Assembly: GCA_021810205.1 (NCBI GenBank)
Contig: JAJZJC010000032.1
Location: forward strand, 1 to 34,727
DNA length: 34,727 nucleotides
Reading direction: 5' to 3'
From: Actinomycetes bacterium
GTDB lineage: Bacteria; Actinomycetota; Acidimicrobiia; Acidimicrobiales; RAAP-2
The notes under the pieces were generated by a model. It saw nothing but the letters and a program-made list of their open reading frames with translations. It did not search any database and had not been told where the DNA came from. Both the position numbers and the translations under genes were made by a program. Below are positions 16,475-24,773 of this stretch, piece by piece (position 1 is the first letter of the stretch; each line of letters starts with the position of its first letter).

Positions 16475-16665
16475 CGGTGTGGTCCCGCCGGGACGCGATC
16501 AGCTCGCGCGGTGGGCGACACGAGCCTATGACGTCGCAGCGGTGCTCGGGTTCCAAGTCGGCGTCTTCGAGTCGCACTGGTGCCCGTCGAGGCACGGCGG
16601 CGTAGCGGGGGCCGTGGTCGTCCGCGCCGAGGTGGCCCCCAACCGCGACGTCTCCCTTCCGTCGA

Positions 16666-17274
16666 TCAGTGCAACGGACGAAGTCGCCAGGACGCGTCGC
16701 CCGCGGCGCCGCTCGAAGCGTCGGTGGACGCTCGCTCCTCTTCGTGGGCGTCGGCTCCGTGGACGTCGGCACCTGCGACCACGTCCGTTTCCACCGTGCA
16801 TGCCAGCTGGGTGAGGAACGAACGGACCGTGGACTCGGCGACGCGGTGCAAGAAGGCCTGGTCGAGCAGCTGCCCGGCCCGCTCGAAGGGTGGGCGGTAG
16901 GCAGCGGTCAGCACGACGCGGCAACGTTCGGGGCCGAGCGGCACCACCTCGAGGTTCCCGTCGAGCACGGGGAAGAGATGAGGCCGCCGCGCGTCCTCCC
17001 ATCGCAGCGGTACGAGGGTGGAGCCACCGCTGCCGCTCGACCGGCCGATGCGCACGCGTACGTCGCGCGCGATCCAGTCACCAAATGATGCGGGCCCGAT
17101 CCGCATGAGCTGAGTCTCGGTGTCGTCACCCGCGGCACTGGCGAGATTGCCGAGCCACCAGTCACCCCCTGCGATACGCGCGCTCACGGGGTCCGCGGCG
17201 CAGTCGACGTCGACGAAGTCCTGGAGGAACACGGCCGGGCTCGGCTGGTTCATATCTGATGGAGCCGTCGCCAT
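16666..17274 (-). CDS. SRPBCC-like hypothetical protein
   Basis: The product is about 202 aa. The pattern VFLQDFVDVDCA at the start, a run of beta strands (VRVRIGR, TLVPLRWED, HLFPVLDGNLEVVPLGPERCRVVLTAAYRPPF) and the long C-terminal helix LDQAFLHRVAESTVRSFLTQLA fit the SRPBCC (START/polyketide cyclase) fold that binds hydrophobic ligands. The last 40 residues are Ala/Asp-rich and disordered. ATG 17274 is chosen among GTG 17298, ATG 17274 and ATG 17253; none has a strong ribosome site. It lies 119 bases past pntB on the same strand and could be read through from it. The ligand is unknown. Confidence 0.6.
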   Translation of the reverse strand: MATAPSDMNQPSPAVFLQDFVDVDCAADPVSARIAGGDWWLGNLASAAGDDTETQLMRIGPASFGDWIARDVRVRIGRSSGSGGSTLVPLRWEDARRPHLFPVLDGNLEVVPLGPERCRVVLTAAYRPPFERAGQLLDQAFLHRVAESTVRSFLTQLACTVETDVVAGADVHGADAHEEERASTDASSGAAGDASWRLRPLH

Positions 17275-17393
17275 GTGGTCAACGCTAAAGGCCGCCACCC
17301 CGAACCGACAGTGCCGAACGTCCCAGCGTCAGCCGAGCCGAATGTCACGATGAGAGACGTCCGTCCCGAATACCGGGCATCCCGCGCGGCGGG

Positions 17394-18824
17394 TCAGACC
17401 GACGCGACCGCCGCGACCAGCTTCTGGAGGGTGTCCTTGGCGTCGCCGAACAACAGCACGGTCTTGTCGTCGAAGAGCAGCGCGTTGTCGATGCCAGCGA
17501 ACCCGGGGCGCATCGAGCGCTTCAAGAAGACGATGTGCTGGGACTGGTCCGCATGGATGATCGGCATGCCGTAGATGGGGCTCCCCGGCGTGTCGATGGC
17601 CGCGGGGTTCACCGTGTCGTTCGCCCCGACGACGAGGGCCACGTCCGCGGTGGGCATCTCGGGGTTGGCCTCGTCCATCTCTTTCAGCTCGTCGTAGGGC
17701 ACGTTCGCCTCGGCGAGGAGCACGTTCATATGGCCCGGCATGCGTCCGGCGACCGGATGGATGGCGTAGAAGACGTCGACGCCGCGAGTGCTGAGCGAGT
17801 CGGCAAGCTCCTTGACGACGTGCTGAGCCTGGGCCACGGCGAGGCCATAGCCGGGAACGATCACGACCTTTCGCGCGTACGCGAGCAGCACGGCGACGTC
17901 GTCGGGGGTGGAGCTCTTCACCGCCTTCCCGTCGAGCCCCTCCGCCGTCCCCGTCGCGGTCACGACCGCGCCGAAAGCGCTGAAGAGGATGTTGGGCAGC
18001 GAGCGACCCATCGCCTTGCTCATGAGGCGGGTGAGCAGCATGCCGGACGCACCGACGAGCGTGCCCGCGACGATGAGGAGGTTGTTGCCGAGGGTGAAGC
18101 CCGACGCCGCGACCGCGAGCCCGGTGAACGAGTTCAACAACGAGATGAGCACGGGCACGTCGGCGCCACCGATCGGAAGGACGAAGATGACCCCGAGGAC
18201 GAGCGACAGCCCGAGCACCCCCAAGACGTAGGCGGTGTCGCCGGTGACGACGGCGAGGAGCAGGAGGGCCAGGATGCCCGCGCCCACCACCGCATTGATG
18301 GGCTGTTGGCCCGGGTAGACGATCGGGCGCGTCGCCATGAGCTCCTGGAGCTTGGCGAACGCGATGGCACTGCCGGCGAACGACACGCAGCCGATCAGCA
18401 CGCCGATCACCGCTTCGACCACGACGTACGTCGCCGGGCTCACCCCGGTCGTGTGGATGTGGAGCAGCTCGCCGATGGAGACGAGCGCTGCCGCGCCACC
18501 CCCGACGCCGTTGAACACGGCGACCATCTGGGGCATCGCGGTCATCTTCACGAGCCGCGCCGCCGGGATGGCCACGAGGGTGCCGAGGGCCATCGCCCCG
18601 AGCGCGAGGCCGAGGTTCCGCGCCGAGTGGTCGACCTCGGTGGCCGAGAAGGTGATCGCGATGGCGAGGAGCGCCGCCACGGCTCCCGCGATGTTGCCGC
18701 GTCGAGCATGACGCGGTGAGCTGAGGCCTTTGAGGGCCACGACGAAGCCGATGATCGCGAGGAGGTAGACGCCCGACCGCCACGTCGACAGGGGCATCGA
18801 GAGAGCGAGGGCCATCGGGTTCAC
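17394..18824 (-). CDS. pntB: NAD(P) transhydrogenase subunit beta
   Basis: The product is 476 aa. About nine membrane helices (residues 18-265) form most of the proton channel, and the C-terminal domain III (about residues 300-476) binds NADP(H). Domain III signatures are VVIVPGYGLAVAQAQHVV, the IHPVAGRMPGHMNVLLAEA loop, ALVVGANDTVNPAA and VLLFGDAKDTL. With PntA1 and PntA2 it makes NADPH from NADH at the expense of the proton gradient. GTG 18824 overlaps the pntA2 stop by 4 bases (GTGA). The NADPH could feed reductive steps such as squalene formation by HpnE, but adjacency alone does not show this. Confidence 0.95.
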   Translation of the reverse strand: MNPMALALSMPLSTWRSGVYLLAIIGFVVALKGLSSPRHARRGNIAGAVAALLAIAITFSATEVDHSARNLGLALGAMALGTLVAIPAARLVKMTAMPQMVAVFNGVGGGAAALVSIGELLHIHTTGVSPATYVVVEAVIGVLIGCVSFAGSAIAFAKLQELMATRPIVYPGQQPINAVVGAGILALLLLAVVTGDTAYVLGVLGLSLVLGVIFVLPIGGADVPVLISLLNSFTGLAVAASGFTLGNNLLIVAGTLVGASGMLLTRLMSKAMGRSLPNILFSAFGAVVTATGTAEGLDGKAVKSSTPDDVAVLLAYARKVVIVPGYGLAVAQAQHVVKELADSLSTRGVDVFYAIHPVAGRMPGHMNVLLAEANVPYDELKEMDEANPEMPTADVALVVGANDTVNPAAIDTPGSPIYGMPIIHADQSQHIVFLKRSMRPGFAGIDNALLFDDKTVLLFGDAKDTLQKLVAAVASV

Positions 18825-19243
18825 ATCCCCGCCGGTTTCTCGACGGGGACAGCGCCGTCGGATCGCGCGGCGTCGGATCGCGCGGCGTCGGATCGCGCGG
18901 CACCCGTCGCCGGCGCCACGGCCCCGTGCCCGCCACCACCTTGGAGCGGTGCCGAGCGCTGGTCCGGCTTGGCACGGAACATCTGGAGCATGCGATCGGT
19001 GACGACGAATCCGCCGACGACGTTCAACGTGGCGAGGAAGACCGCGATGAACCCGAGGACGAGCTGTGCCGTGCCGTTCGCCTCTCCCATGATGACCAGC
19101 GCGCCGACGAGCACGATGCCGTGGATGGCGTTGGAGCCCGACATGAGCGGCGTGTGCAGGATGCTCGGAACCTTGGAGATCACCTCGAAGCCCACGAACG
19201 CCGCGAGCACGAAGATGGTGAGGTACCAGACGATCCCCGTCAT
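18821..19243 (-). CDS. pntA2: NAD(P) transhydrogenase subunit alpha part 2
   Basis: The product is 140 aa. Three hydrophobic helices with the typical EVISKVPSILHTPLMSGSNAIHG segment form the alpha-part-2 membrane piece of split (three-gene) transhydrogenases, and the VVGGFVVTDRML end of the core is conserved. A Gly/Ala/Ser/Asp-rich tail of about 45 residues follows, containing three copies of AARSD encoded by a 15-bp DNA repeat; this tail is unusual for the family, which normally ends near residue 100. ATG 19243 overlaps the pntA1 stop by 4 bases (ATGA). Confidence 0.93.
   Translation of the reverse strand: MTGIVWYLTIFVLAAFVGFEVISKVPSILHTPLMSGSNAIHGIVLVGALVIMGEANGTAQLVLGFIAVFLATLNVVGGFVVTDRMLQMFRAKPDQRSAPLQGGGGHGAVAPATGAARSDAARSDAARSDGAVPVEKPAGM
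18856..18900. repeat. 15-bp perfect tandem repeat in pntA2 tail
   Basis: The unit CGTCGGATCGCGCGG occurs three times exactly and is in frame with pntA2, so copy changes add or remove five residues. Confidence 0.9.
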
Positions 19244-20370
19244 GTCGCGCCTCGGAGAAGCTCGGCCGTCGGTGCGTGCACGGGCTCGCCGTCGCGCAGC
19301 ACGCAGGTGCCCTTCACGATCTCGTCGTCCCAGTCGGGAGCGAAGGTGCCCTCTGCGCCCATGAGGCCGAGCAGGTTGGCGACGTTTCGCGCGTAAAGGG
19401 CGCTCGCGTGCGTAGGCATTCCCGACGGCGGGTTCGCCATGCCGACGACGGTGGTGCCCGAGACGACCACGTCACGGCCGGCTTCGGTGCACTCGCAGTT
19501 GCCTCCCGAATCTGCCGCCATGTCGACCACCACGGCGCCCGGCGCCATCGCCTCGACCATCGCGCGGGTCACCAGGACCGGCGCGCGGCGCCCTGGCACT
19601 GCCGCGGTCGTGATGACTGCGTCGGCCCTGGCGACCTCGTCGGCCAGCGCGCGCTGCTGCTGGGCGAGCTCTTCGGCACTGAGCTCGCGGGCGTAGCCGC
19701 CGGCGCCCTCGGCGCTGACGCCGAGATCGACGAAACTCGCCCCGAGGCTCTCCGCCTCCTCCTTGGCCGCGGCTCGCACGTCGTACGCCCGCACCACCGC
19801 GCCGAGGCGCCGGGAGGTGGCGATCGCCTGGAGGCCTGCCACGCCAGCGCCCATCACGAGCACCTTGGCCGGCGGCACGGTCCCGGCCGCGGTCATGAGC
19901 ATGGGAAAGAAACGGCCGATGCGCGTCGCCGCGGTGAGGGCGGCCCGATAGCCCGACACCGTCGCCTGCGAGGAGAGCGCGTCCATCGACTGTGCCCTGC
20001 TGATCCTCGGGAGCAGGTCGAAGCTGAAGGCGCTGCAACGCTTCTTCGCCAGCACCCGCAACGCGGCGAGCGAGGCGGGGGGCTGCAAGAAGCTGAGGAC
20101 CACTGCGCCGTCAGGCAGGCGCTGCGCCTCCTCGGCCGACGGCGCCTGCACCCGCACGACGACCCCAGCGCCCGCCACGCACGCCTCGACGTCCGGCGCG
20201 ATCTCGGCACCGGCGTCGGCATAGTCGGCGTCCGTGAACGCGGCCTCGGTGCCGGCGCCCGATTGGACGACGAGCTGCCACCCCGCGGCCGCGAGGCGTT
20301 TCGCGACCTCGGGCACCACTGCGACCCGTCGCTCCCCCGCGGCGGATTCCCCTGCCACCGCCAGTTTCAC
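19240..20370 (-). CDS. pntA1: NAD(P) transhydrogenase subunit alpha part 1
   Basis: The product is 376 aa, the soluble NAD(H)-binding domain I, related to alanine dehydrogenase. Signatures are ESAAGERRVAVVPE near the start, ISRAQSMDALSSQATVSGYRA, the Rossmann VLVMGAGVAGLQAIATSRRLGA with YDVR closing the strand, the long AEELAQQQRAL loop, ITTAAVPGRRAPVLVT and VVDMAADSGGNCE. No key residue seems lost. GTG 20370 starts the protein at the normal MKLAV. Gene order pntA1-pntA2-pntB with 4-base overlaps makes one operon; the HTH gene lies 111 bases upstream on the same strand. Confidence 0.95.
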   Translation of the reverse strand: MKLAVAGESAAGERRVAVVPEVAKRLAAAGWQLVVQSGAGTEAAFTDADYADAGAEIAPDVEACVAGAGVVVRVQAPSAEEAQRLPDGAVVLSFLQPPASLAALRVLAKKRCSAFSFDLLPRISRAQSMDALSSQATVSGYRAALTAATRIGRFFPMLMTAAGTVPPAKVLVMGAGVAGLQAIATSRRLGAVVRAYDVRAAAKEEAESLGASFVDLGVSAEGAGGYARELSAEELAQQQRALADEVARADAVITTAAVPGRRAPVLVTRAMVEAMAPGAVVVDMAADSGGNCECTEAGRDVVVSGTTVVGMANPPSGMPTHASALYARNVANLLGLMGAEGTFAPDWDDEIVKGTCVLRDGEPVHAPTAELLRGAT

Positions 20371-20481
20371 GAGTGAGTTCTTAGCAGCTGGTCACGCTCG
20401 CCCGAAGTGTCCTTGGTCCCAACGGCGCAACGGCGTGCGTGCGCAGCCGCAACCCTGCGTCGTCCCCCTGGCTCGCTGCGG

Positions 20482-21009
20482 CTACTCGGCCGGGCGGCGA
20501 AGGAGGTTGGAGACCCGTTGGTGGGTGACGCCGAAGAGCTTCGCGATCGCCGGGATGCTCACCCCTTCACGACGCAGGCTGTCGACGAGCTCCTTTCGCA
20601 GCGTGCCGCTCGCCGTCGCCAAGCACGCGAGCATCCGGCTCACGATCTGCATGGTGCCCGGCGAGCTCTCTTCGGAGAGGATCTCGCGCCATGGTCGCCC
20701 CTCGACGCGCTGACGGCGAAGGTCCACCAGCCGCTCCTCGAGCGCCTGGTGGTCCTTCGCGAGCTGCTCGAGCGCGGCCCCCAGGGCGTCGAGAGCCTCG
20801 AGGGTGGCGTCGTGCGCGGCCACCTCTTCGGCTCCTGTCGGCTCCTGCGACGAGCCGCTCACTGTGTCGCGACCCTCGTACGCCCCGCCGGCGTAGTTGC
20901 GACGGTGCCGGCTGATACTGCCCGTGCCACCATTGTGCGCGCCAGCATCGTGCTCTTCCTCGTGGCTGGCGGAGTACCGCCGCTCGGTGTCGATGAGGTG
21001 TTGCGACAT
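20482..21009 (-). CDS. HTH DNA-binding protein upstream of pnt operon
   Basis: The product is about 175 aa. The N-terminal 60 residues are polar, His/Asp/Gly-rich and probably disordered. A helical, coiled-coil-like stretch follows (LEALDALGAALEQLAKDHQALEE), then VDLRRQRVEGRPWREIL, and the last 40 residues hold a helix-turn-helix (REGVSIPAIAKLFGVTHQRVSNLLRR), of the type seen in small actinobacterial proteins with resolvase-like HTH ends. GGGAGG lies 11 bases before ATG 21009, which favours this start over longer in-frame ones through repeat DNA. It is divergent from hpnC and upstream of pntA1, so it could regulate either; there is no direct evidence. Confidence 0.75.
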   Translation of the reverse strand: MSQHLIDTERRYSASHEEEHDAGAHNGGTGSISRHRRNYAGGAYEGRDTVSGSSQEPTGAEEVAAHDATLEALDALGAALEQLAKDHQALEERLVDLRRQRVEGRPWREILSEESSPGTMQIVSRMLACLATASGTLRKELVDSLRREGVSIPAIAKLFGVTHQRVSNLLRRPAE

Positions 21010-21111
21010 GGTCGTCTGCCTCCCACTTCGTCCATCGTTGGGGTGGGTACCCGCGGCCAGTCCCTCTCCGTGATGGTCCATACCCGTCACACCCCCGATG
21101 GAAACCGCGAG

Positions 21112-21147
21112 TGCAGGGGTGCCTGCAGGGGTGCCTGCAGGGGTGCC
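21112..21147. repeat. 12-bp perfect tandem repeat, three copies
   Basis: TGCAGGGGTGCC is repeated three times exactly, about 100 bases upstream of the HTH gene start. Confidence 0.9.
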
Positions 21148-21196
21148 ATTTGTCGCCCGAGCGACTTGCCCGAGCGACGAAGTCCCAGGTGGAGCC

Positions 21197-21243
21197 TGAT
21201 CGGCGCGCCGCATCCGATCGGCGCGCCGCGTCCGATCGGCGCG
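21197..21243. repeat. 18-bp tandem repeat, about 2.6 copies
   Basis: The unit CGATCGGCGCGCCGCGTC occurs twice nearly complete and once in part, with one to two changes. It includes GGCGCGCC palindromes. Confidence 0.8.
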
Positions 21244-21303
21244 GGCTCCCTGCCCCTCGCGAGCACGCTGGTCCTGCCAGTGGCCATTGTGCAAAAAGCG
21301 CCC

Positions 21304-21443
21304 CATACGATCGTTTGTTTCATAGCGCTCGAACGCCGTGAGACATCGGCCCCCAAGAGGCCGGGGGACGCGCGAGGACCAGGCGGCACCCGCACCGCGC
21401 TACGGCGGCGGCGCCCACATACGAGCCCACATACGAGCGTTTG
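21304..21443. promoter_or_regulatory. CATACGA box cluster, candidate operator
   Basis: CATACGATCGTTTG (21304-21317) and CATACGAGCGTTTG (21430-21443) differ at one of 14 positions, and CATACGAGCC lies at 21418-21427; the last two are part of a 12-bp duplication CCCACATACGAG. The first box contains the palindrome ACGATCGT. Being AT-richer than the surroundings and between divergent operons, they could bind a regulator such as the adjacent HTH protein. This is inference only. Confidence 0.35.
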
Positions 21444-21583
21444 ATAGGTACGGCAGCTCGCCGCACGGGCCGTAAGCTGGCATTATCGTGCTCGTGCGTC
21501 AGGTCCCGGCCACTGCTTCCGATAGCGCACTCCGTCGCCGATCCGAGCCGCGCCCCGAGGAGCAATCGGTAGCGATCTCCACC

Positions 21584-22519
21584 ATGTCGTCGACTGCGCG
21601 CAATGGACCGTCGACACAAAACGCCAGAATCTTCGACCCTGATGCGTTGTATTCACAGGCATCTCGCGAGAACTTTCCGGTGGCGTCGCGTCTGCTTCCT
21701 GCCGGCGTGCGCGCGCATCTCATGGCCATCTACGGCTTCGCCCGGTTGACCGACGACATCGGCGACGAGCTCGCAGGGGACCGGCTCGGGGCGCTGAACT
21801 GGCTGGCAGAGGAGCTCGAGCGAGCGCCCTCGGGGGGCGCCACCCACCCGGTGCTGCGCAGGGTCGGCGAGACCATCGCTGCGCGTCACCTCTCGCTCCA
21901 GCTGTTCCGCGACCTGATCGAAGCCAACCGCATGGACCAGATGGTGCGCCGCTACGAGACCTTCGGCGATCTCGTCGAGTACTGCCGACTGTCCGCGAAC
22001 CCCGTCGGCCGCCTCGTCCTCGAGGTGCTGGACCATTCGACCGACGCGCGCAACGCATGGTCCGATGACGTCTGCACCGGCCTCCAGGTCGTCGAGCACC
22101 TCCAGGACGTCGCCGAGGACCTCGCCCAGGATCGCGTCTACCTGCCCCTCGCCGACCTGCGTGGCGAGGGCACCGACCTCGAAGCGCTGCACGCCTCTTC
22201 CGCCGGCCCTGCGCTCCGGCGGGTCGTCGCGCTCGAGGCCGCCCGGGCGCGCCAGCTGCTCTTCTCCGGCGTCCCGCTGGCCGCCAGCCTCCCTTGGCGC
22301 CCGCGTGTCGCCATCGCCGCCTTCGCGGCGGGCGGCATGGCGGCGCTCGACGCCATCGAGCGTGCCCACTACGACGTGCTCGCCGTCCGCTGCCGTCCAC
22401 GCCCGGGCCGTCTCGCCGCTCGGCTCGCCCTCGTGCTCCTCGCCGGGGCGGGTTCGGCGCCCGAGCGCACGAGCAGCCCCGATGCGCCCGCAGCGAGCGG
22501 GCAAGAGACTCCGTCATGA
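21584..22519 (+). CDS. hpnC: Squalene/presqualene-type synthase HpnC
   Basis: The product is about 311 aa from ATG 21584. It is a trans-isoprenyl diphosphate synthase of the squalene/phytoene synthase family. The first Asp-rich motif is DDIGDE at residues 57-62, the second is LQDVAED around D175-D179, followed by DRVYLPLADL. In the three-enzyme HpnCDE route, HpnC turns presqualene diphosphate into hydroxysqualene. The second motif reads EHLQD where many relatives have NHLQD. The first 20 residues are non-conserved; GTG 21488 would extend them. It is the first gene of the hopanoid operon, and its stop overlaps the hpnD start by 4 bases. Confidence 0.9.
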   Translation: MSSTARNGPSTQNARIFDPDALYSQASRENFPVASRLLPAGVRAHLMAIYGFARLTDDIGDELAGDRLGALNWLAEELERAPSGGATHPVLRRVGETIAARHLSLQLFRDLIEANRMDQMVRRYETFGDLVEYCRLSANPVGRLVLEVLDHSTDARNAWSDDVCTGLQVVEHLQDVAEDLAQDRVYLPLADLRGEGTDLEALHASSAGPALRRVVALEAARARQLLFSGVPLAASLPWRPRVAIAAFAAGGMAALDAIERAHYDVLAVRCRPRPGRLAARLALVLLAGAGSAPERTSSPDAPAASGQETPS

Positions 22520-23379
22520 CGGTGGACCTGGCGCTCCAGCGCGCCTACGAGGAGTGCGAGGCGATCACGCGGCGGGAAGCGAAGAACTTCGCCTACGGCA
22601 TCCGCCTCCTGCACCCCCCCGAGCGGCGGGCACTGTCAGCGGTCTACGCGCTGGCACGGCGCATCGACGACATCGGCGACGGCGACGAGCCCGCGCAGCG
22701 CAAGGTGGAGGGGCTGGCCGCGGTCCGAAAGGGCCTCGGCACGCTCGGCGAGCCCACCGACGACCCCGTCTTTCGGGCAGTCGGGGACGTGGCAGCGCGC
22801 TACGACCTTCCCATCGACGCCTTCACCGACCTCGTGGACGGGTGCGAGATGGACGTCGCCGGGACCTCGTACCAGACGATCGACGACCTCGTCGTCTACT
22901 GCCGGCGCGTGGCAGGCTCGATCGGCAGGCTCTCGCTTGCCATCTTCGGCGCAGCCGGCGAGCCCGGGGCGCCCGGCATCGCCGACGACCTCGGTGTCGC
23001 GCTGCAGCTCACCAACATCTTGCGTGATGTGCGTGAGGATGCCGGACGTGGGCGCATCTACCTGCCCGCCGACGACGCGGCCGCTTGCGAGTGCCCCGCG
23101 GATCTCTCCGACGACGCGGGCCTGACCCGCCTGGTCGCCTTCGAGTGCCGCCGGGCCCAGGAGTGGTTCGACCAAGGCTTCCGGCTCCTCCCGATGCTCG
23201 ACCGGCGGAGCCGGGCCTGCGTCGGCGCGATGGCGGGCATCTACCACCGCCTGCTCCGTCGCATCTCCTTGGACCCCGGGGCGGTGCTGCGCGGCCGCGT
23301 GTCGCTGCCCGCGTCCGAAAAGCTGTGGATCGCAGCACGCTGCCTGTCCGGCGGCCGTGGCAGCGCGGGGGCGGCATGA
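22516..23379 (+). CDS. hpnD: Presqualene diphosphate synthase HpnD
   Basis: The product is 287 aa. It joins two farnesyl diphosphates into presqualene diphosphate. Signatures are REAKNFAYGIRLLHPPERRALSAVYALARRIDDIGD with the first Asp motif at 51-55, GCEMDVAGTSYQTIDDLVVYCRRVAGSIG, and LTNILRDVREDAGRGRIYLP with D171-D175. These match the HpnD group better than HpnC, including the YCRRVAGSIG helix. ATG 22516 is inside the hpnC stop (ATGA overlap) and defines the start. The length is normal and all motifs are intact. Confidence 0.93.
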   Translation: MTVDLALQRAYEECEAITRREAKNFAYGIRLLHPPERRALSAVYALARRIDDIGDGDEPAQRKVEGLAAVRKGLGTLGEPTDDPVFRAVGDVAARYDLPIDAFTDLVDGCEMDVAGTSYQTIDDLVVYCRRVAGSIGRLSLAIFGAAGEPGAPGIADDLGVALQLTNILRDVREDAGRGRIYLPADDAAACECPADLSDDAGLTRLVAFECRRAQEWFDQGFRLLPMLDRRSRACVGAMAGIYHRLLRRISLDPGAVLRGRVSLPASEKLWIAARCLSGGRGSAGAA

Positions 23380-24773
23380 CCCGCGCGCCCGGCGCCGGTG
23401 GCCGCATGGTCGTCGTCGGCGGTGGTCTCGCCGGCATCACCGCCGCGCTGGAGGCGGCCTCGCTCGGCGCCGAGGTCGTGCTCGTCGAACGGCGCGCCCG
23501 CCTCGGCGGGCTCACGTGGTCCTTCGAGCGCAACGGACGCACCTTCGACAACGGCCAGCACGTCTTCATGCGCTGCTGCCATGCATACCGCGCCTTTCTC
23601 CGCCGGATCGGCGCGGCGGACCAGGTGCACCTCCAATCACGCCTCGACGTCCCCGTGCTCGCGCCCGGTGGCCGCCAGGCGCACATCTCACGCAGCACCG
23701 CGCCCCTGCCCTCGCCTCTCCACCTGGCAGGGTCGCTTCTCTCCTACAGCCATCTCGGCGTGAAGGACCGCCTGCGTGCGGGACAGGTGGTCGCCGCGCT
23801 CAGGCGGCTGCGGCTGGACGACCCGTCGCTCGACGCCGAGTCCTTCGGCAGCTTCCTCGCCCGCCATGGCCAGTCGGCCGCGGCGCTGGAGCGCCTCTGG
23901 GACCTCGTCATCCTGCCGACGGTGAACGTCGGCGCCGCGGAGGCCTCGCTCGCCCTCGCCGCCAAGGTCTTGCGCACCGGCCTGCTCGATCAGGCCGACG
24001 GCGGCGACCTCGGATGGTCGCTCGTGCCCCTGGGAGTGCTCCACGGTGAGAACGGTCGCCGAGCGCTCGAGCGCGCCGGGGTCGAGGTGCTGTGCTCGAC
24101 CGCCGTCGACGCCATCGCGGCCGGCGCCCGCGGAGCGGGCGGGCACGGGGCCGACGCCAGCCCAGTGACGGTCACGGCAGGGAGCCGCCGGCTGCGGGCA
24201 GACGCCGTGGTGGTGGCAGTCGCCCACGACGCGGCGCGCGCGCTCCTGCCCGCTGACGCCATCGGAGACCTCTCGGGCCTCGGGCGCTCCCCGATCGTGA
24301 ACGTCCACCTCGTCTTGGACCGCAAGGTCACCGATCTACCCTTCGCGGCCGCCGTCGGCTCCCCCGTCCAGTTCGTCTTCGACCGGACGGACTCCTCGGG
24401 CACCGAGGCGGGTACGCAGTGCCTCGTGGTGTCGCTGTCCGCGGCGACAGGCGAGATCGGCGCTCGCCCCGAGACGCTGGTCACGCGGTACTTCGAGGCG
24501 CTCGGCACGCTCTTCCCCGCTGCACGCCGGGCCTCGCTCGTCGACGCCGTGGTGACTCGAGAGCACGCGGCCACGTTCCGCGGCGTGCCCGGCACTGCGG
24601 CGCTGCGCCTGGGACCGTCGACCGCCTGCCACGGCGTCTACGTGGCGGGCGCATGGTGTGCCACCGGGTGGCCCGCCACCATGGAGGGCGCGGTCCGCGC
24701 TGGCAACGCAGCGGCCGCCGCGGCCATCACCGGGTGCCGCATCGAGCGTCCGCTCGAGGAGGTACCCGCGTGA
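23376..24773 (+). CDS. hpnE: Hydroxysqualene dehydroxylase HpnE
   Basis: The product is 465 aa, a flavin amine oxidase/phytoene desaturase relative that reduces hydroxysqualene to squalene. The FAD-binding GxGxxG appears as VVVGGGLAGITAALEAASLGAEVVLVERR near residue 12, followed by RLGGLTWSFERNG and DNGQHVFMRCCHAY, a stretch typical of HpnE. The C-terminal FAD motif is GVYVAGAWCATGWPATMEGAVRAGNAAA. The linker around residue 250 is Gly/Ala-rich. ATG 23376 overlaps the hpnD stop by 4 bases; an upstream in-frame region is the hpnD gene in another frame. Confidence 0.93.
   Translation: MTRAPGAGGRMVVVGGGLAGITAALEAASLGAEVVLVERRARLGGLTWSFERNGRTFDNGQHVFMRCCHAYRAFLRRIGAADQVHLQSRLDVPVLAPGGRQAHISRSTAPLPSPLHLAGSLLSYSHLGVKDRLRAGQVVAALRRLRLDDPSLDAESFGSFLARHGQSAAALERLWDLVILPTVNVGAAEASLALAAKVLRTGLLDQADGGDLGWSLVPLGVLHGENGRRALERAGVEVLCSTAVDAIAAGARGAGGHGADASPVTVTAGSRRLRADAVVVAVAHDAARALLPADAIGDLSGLGRSPIVNVHLVLDRKVTDLPFAAAVGSPVQFVFDRTDSSGTEAGTQCLVVSLSAATGEIGARPETLVTRYFEALGTLFPAARRASLVDAVVTREHAATFRGVPGTAALRLGPSTACHGVYVAGAWCATGWPATMEGAVRAGNAAAAAAITGCRIERPLEEVPA

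Larger units (their letters stand above)
21010..21583. other. Divergent intergenic region, HTH gene / hpnC
   Basis: About 0.57 kb without a convincing gene. It holds two tandem repeats (21112-21147 and 21197-21243), a cluster of CATACGA boxes (21304-21443), and the likely promoters of both flanking units. An open frame from GTG 21488 in phase with hpnC could add 32 residues to that protein. I could not assign -35/-10 hexamers reliably. Confidence 0.6.

Noticed and set aside
21430-21490. A promoter with TTGATA and CATTAT hexamers before hpnC
   Set aside because: The spacing between the two (about 34 bases) is far too long for a sigma-70-type promoter, and no better pairing was found.
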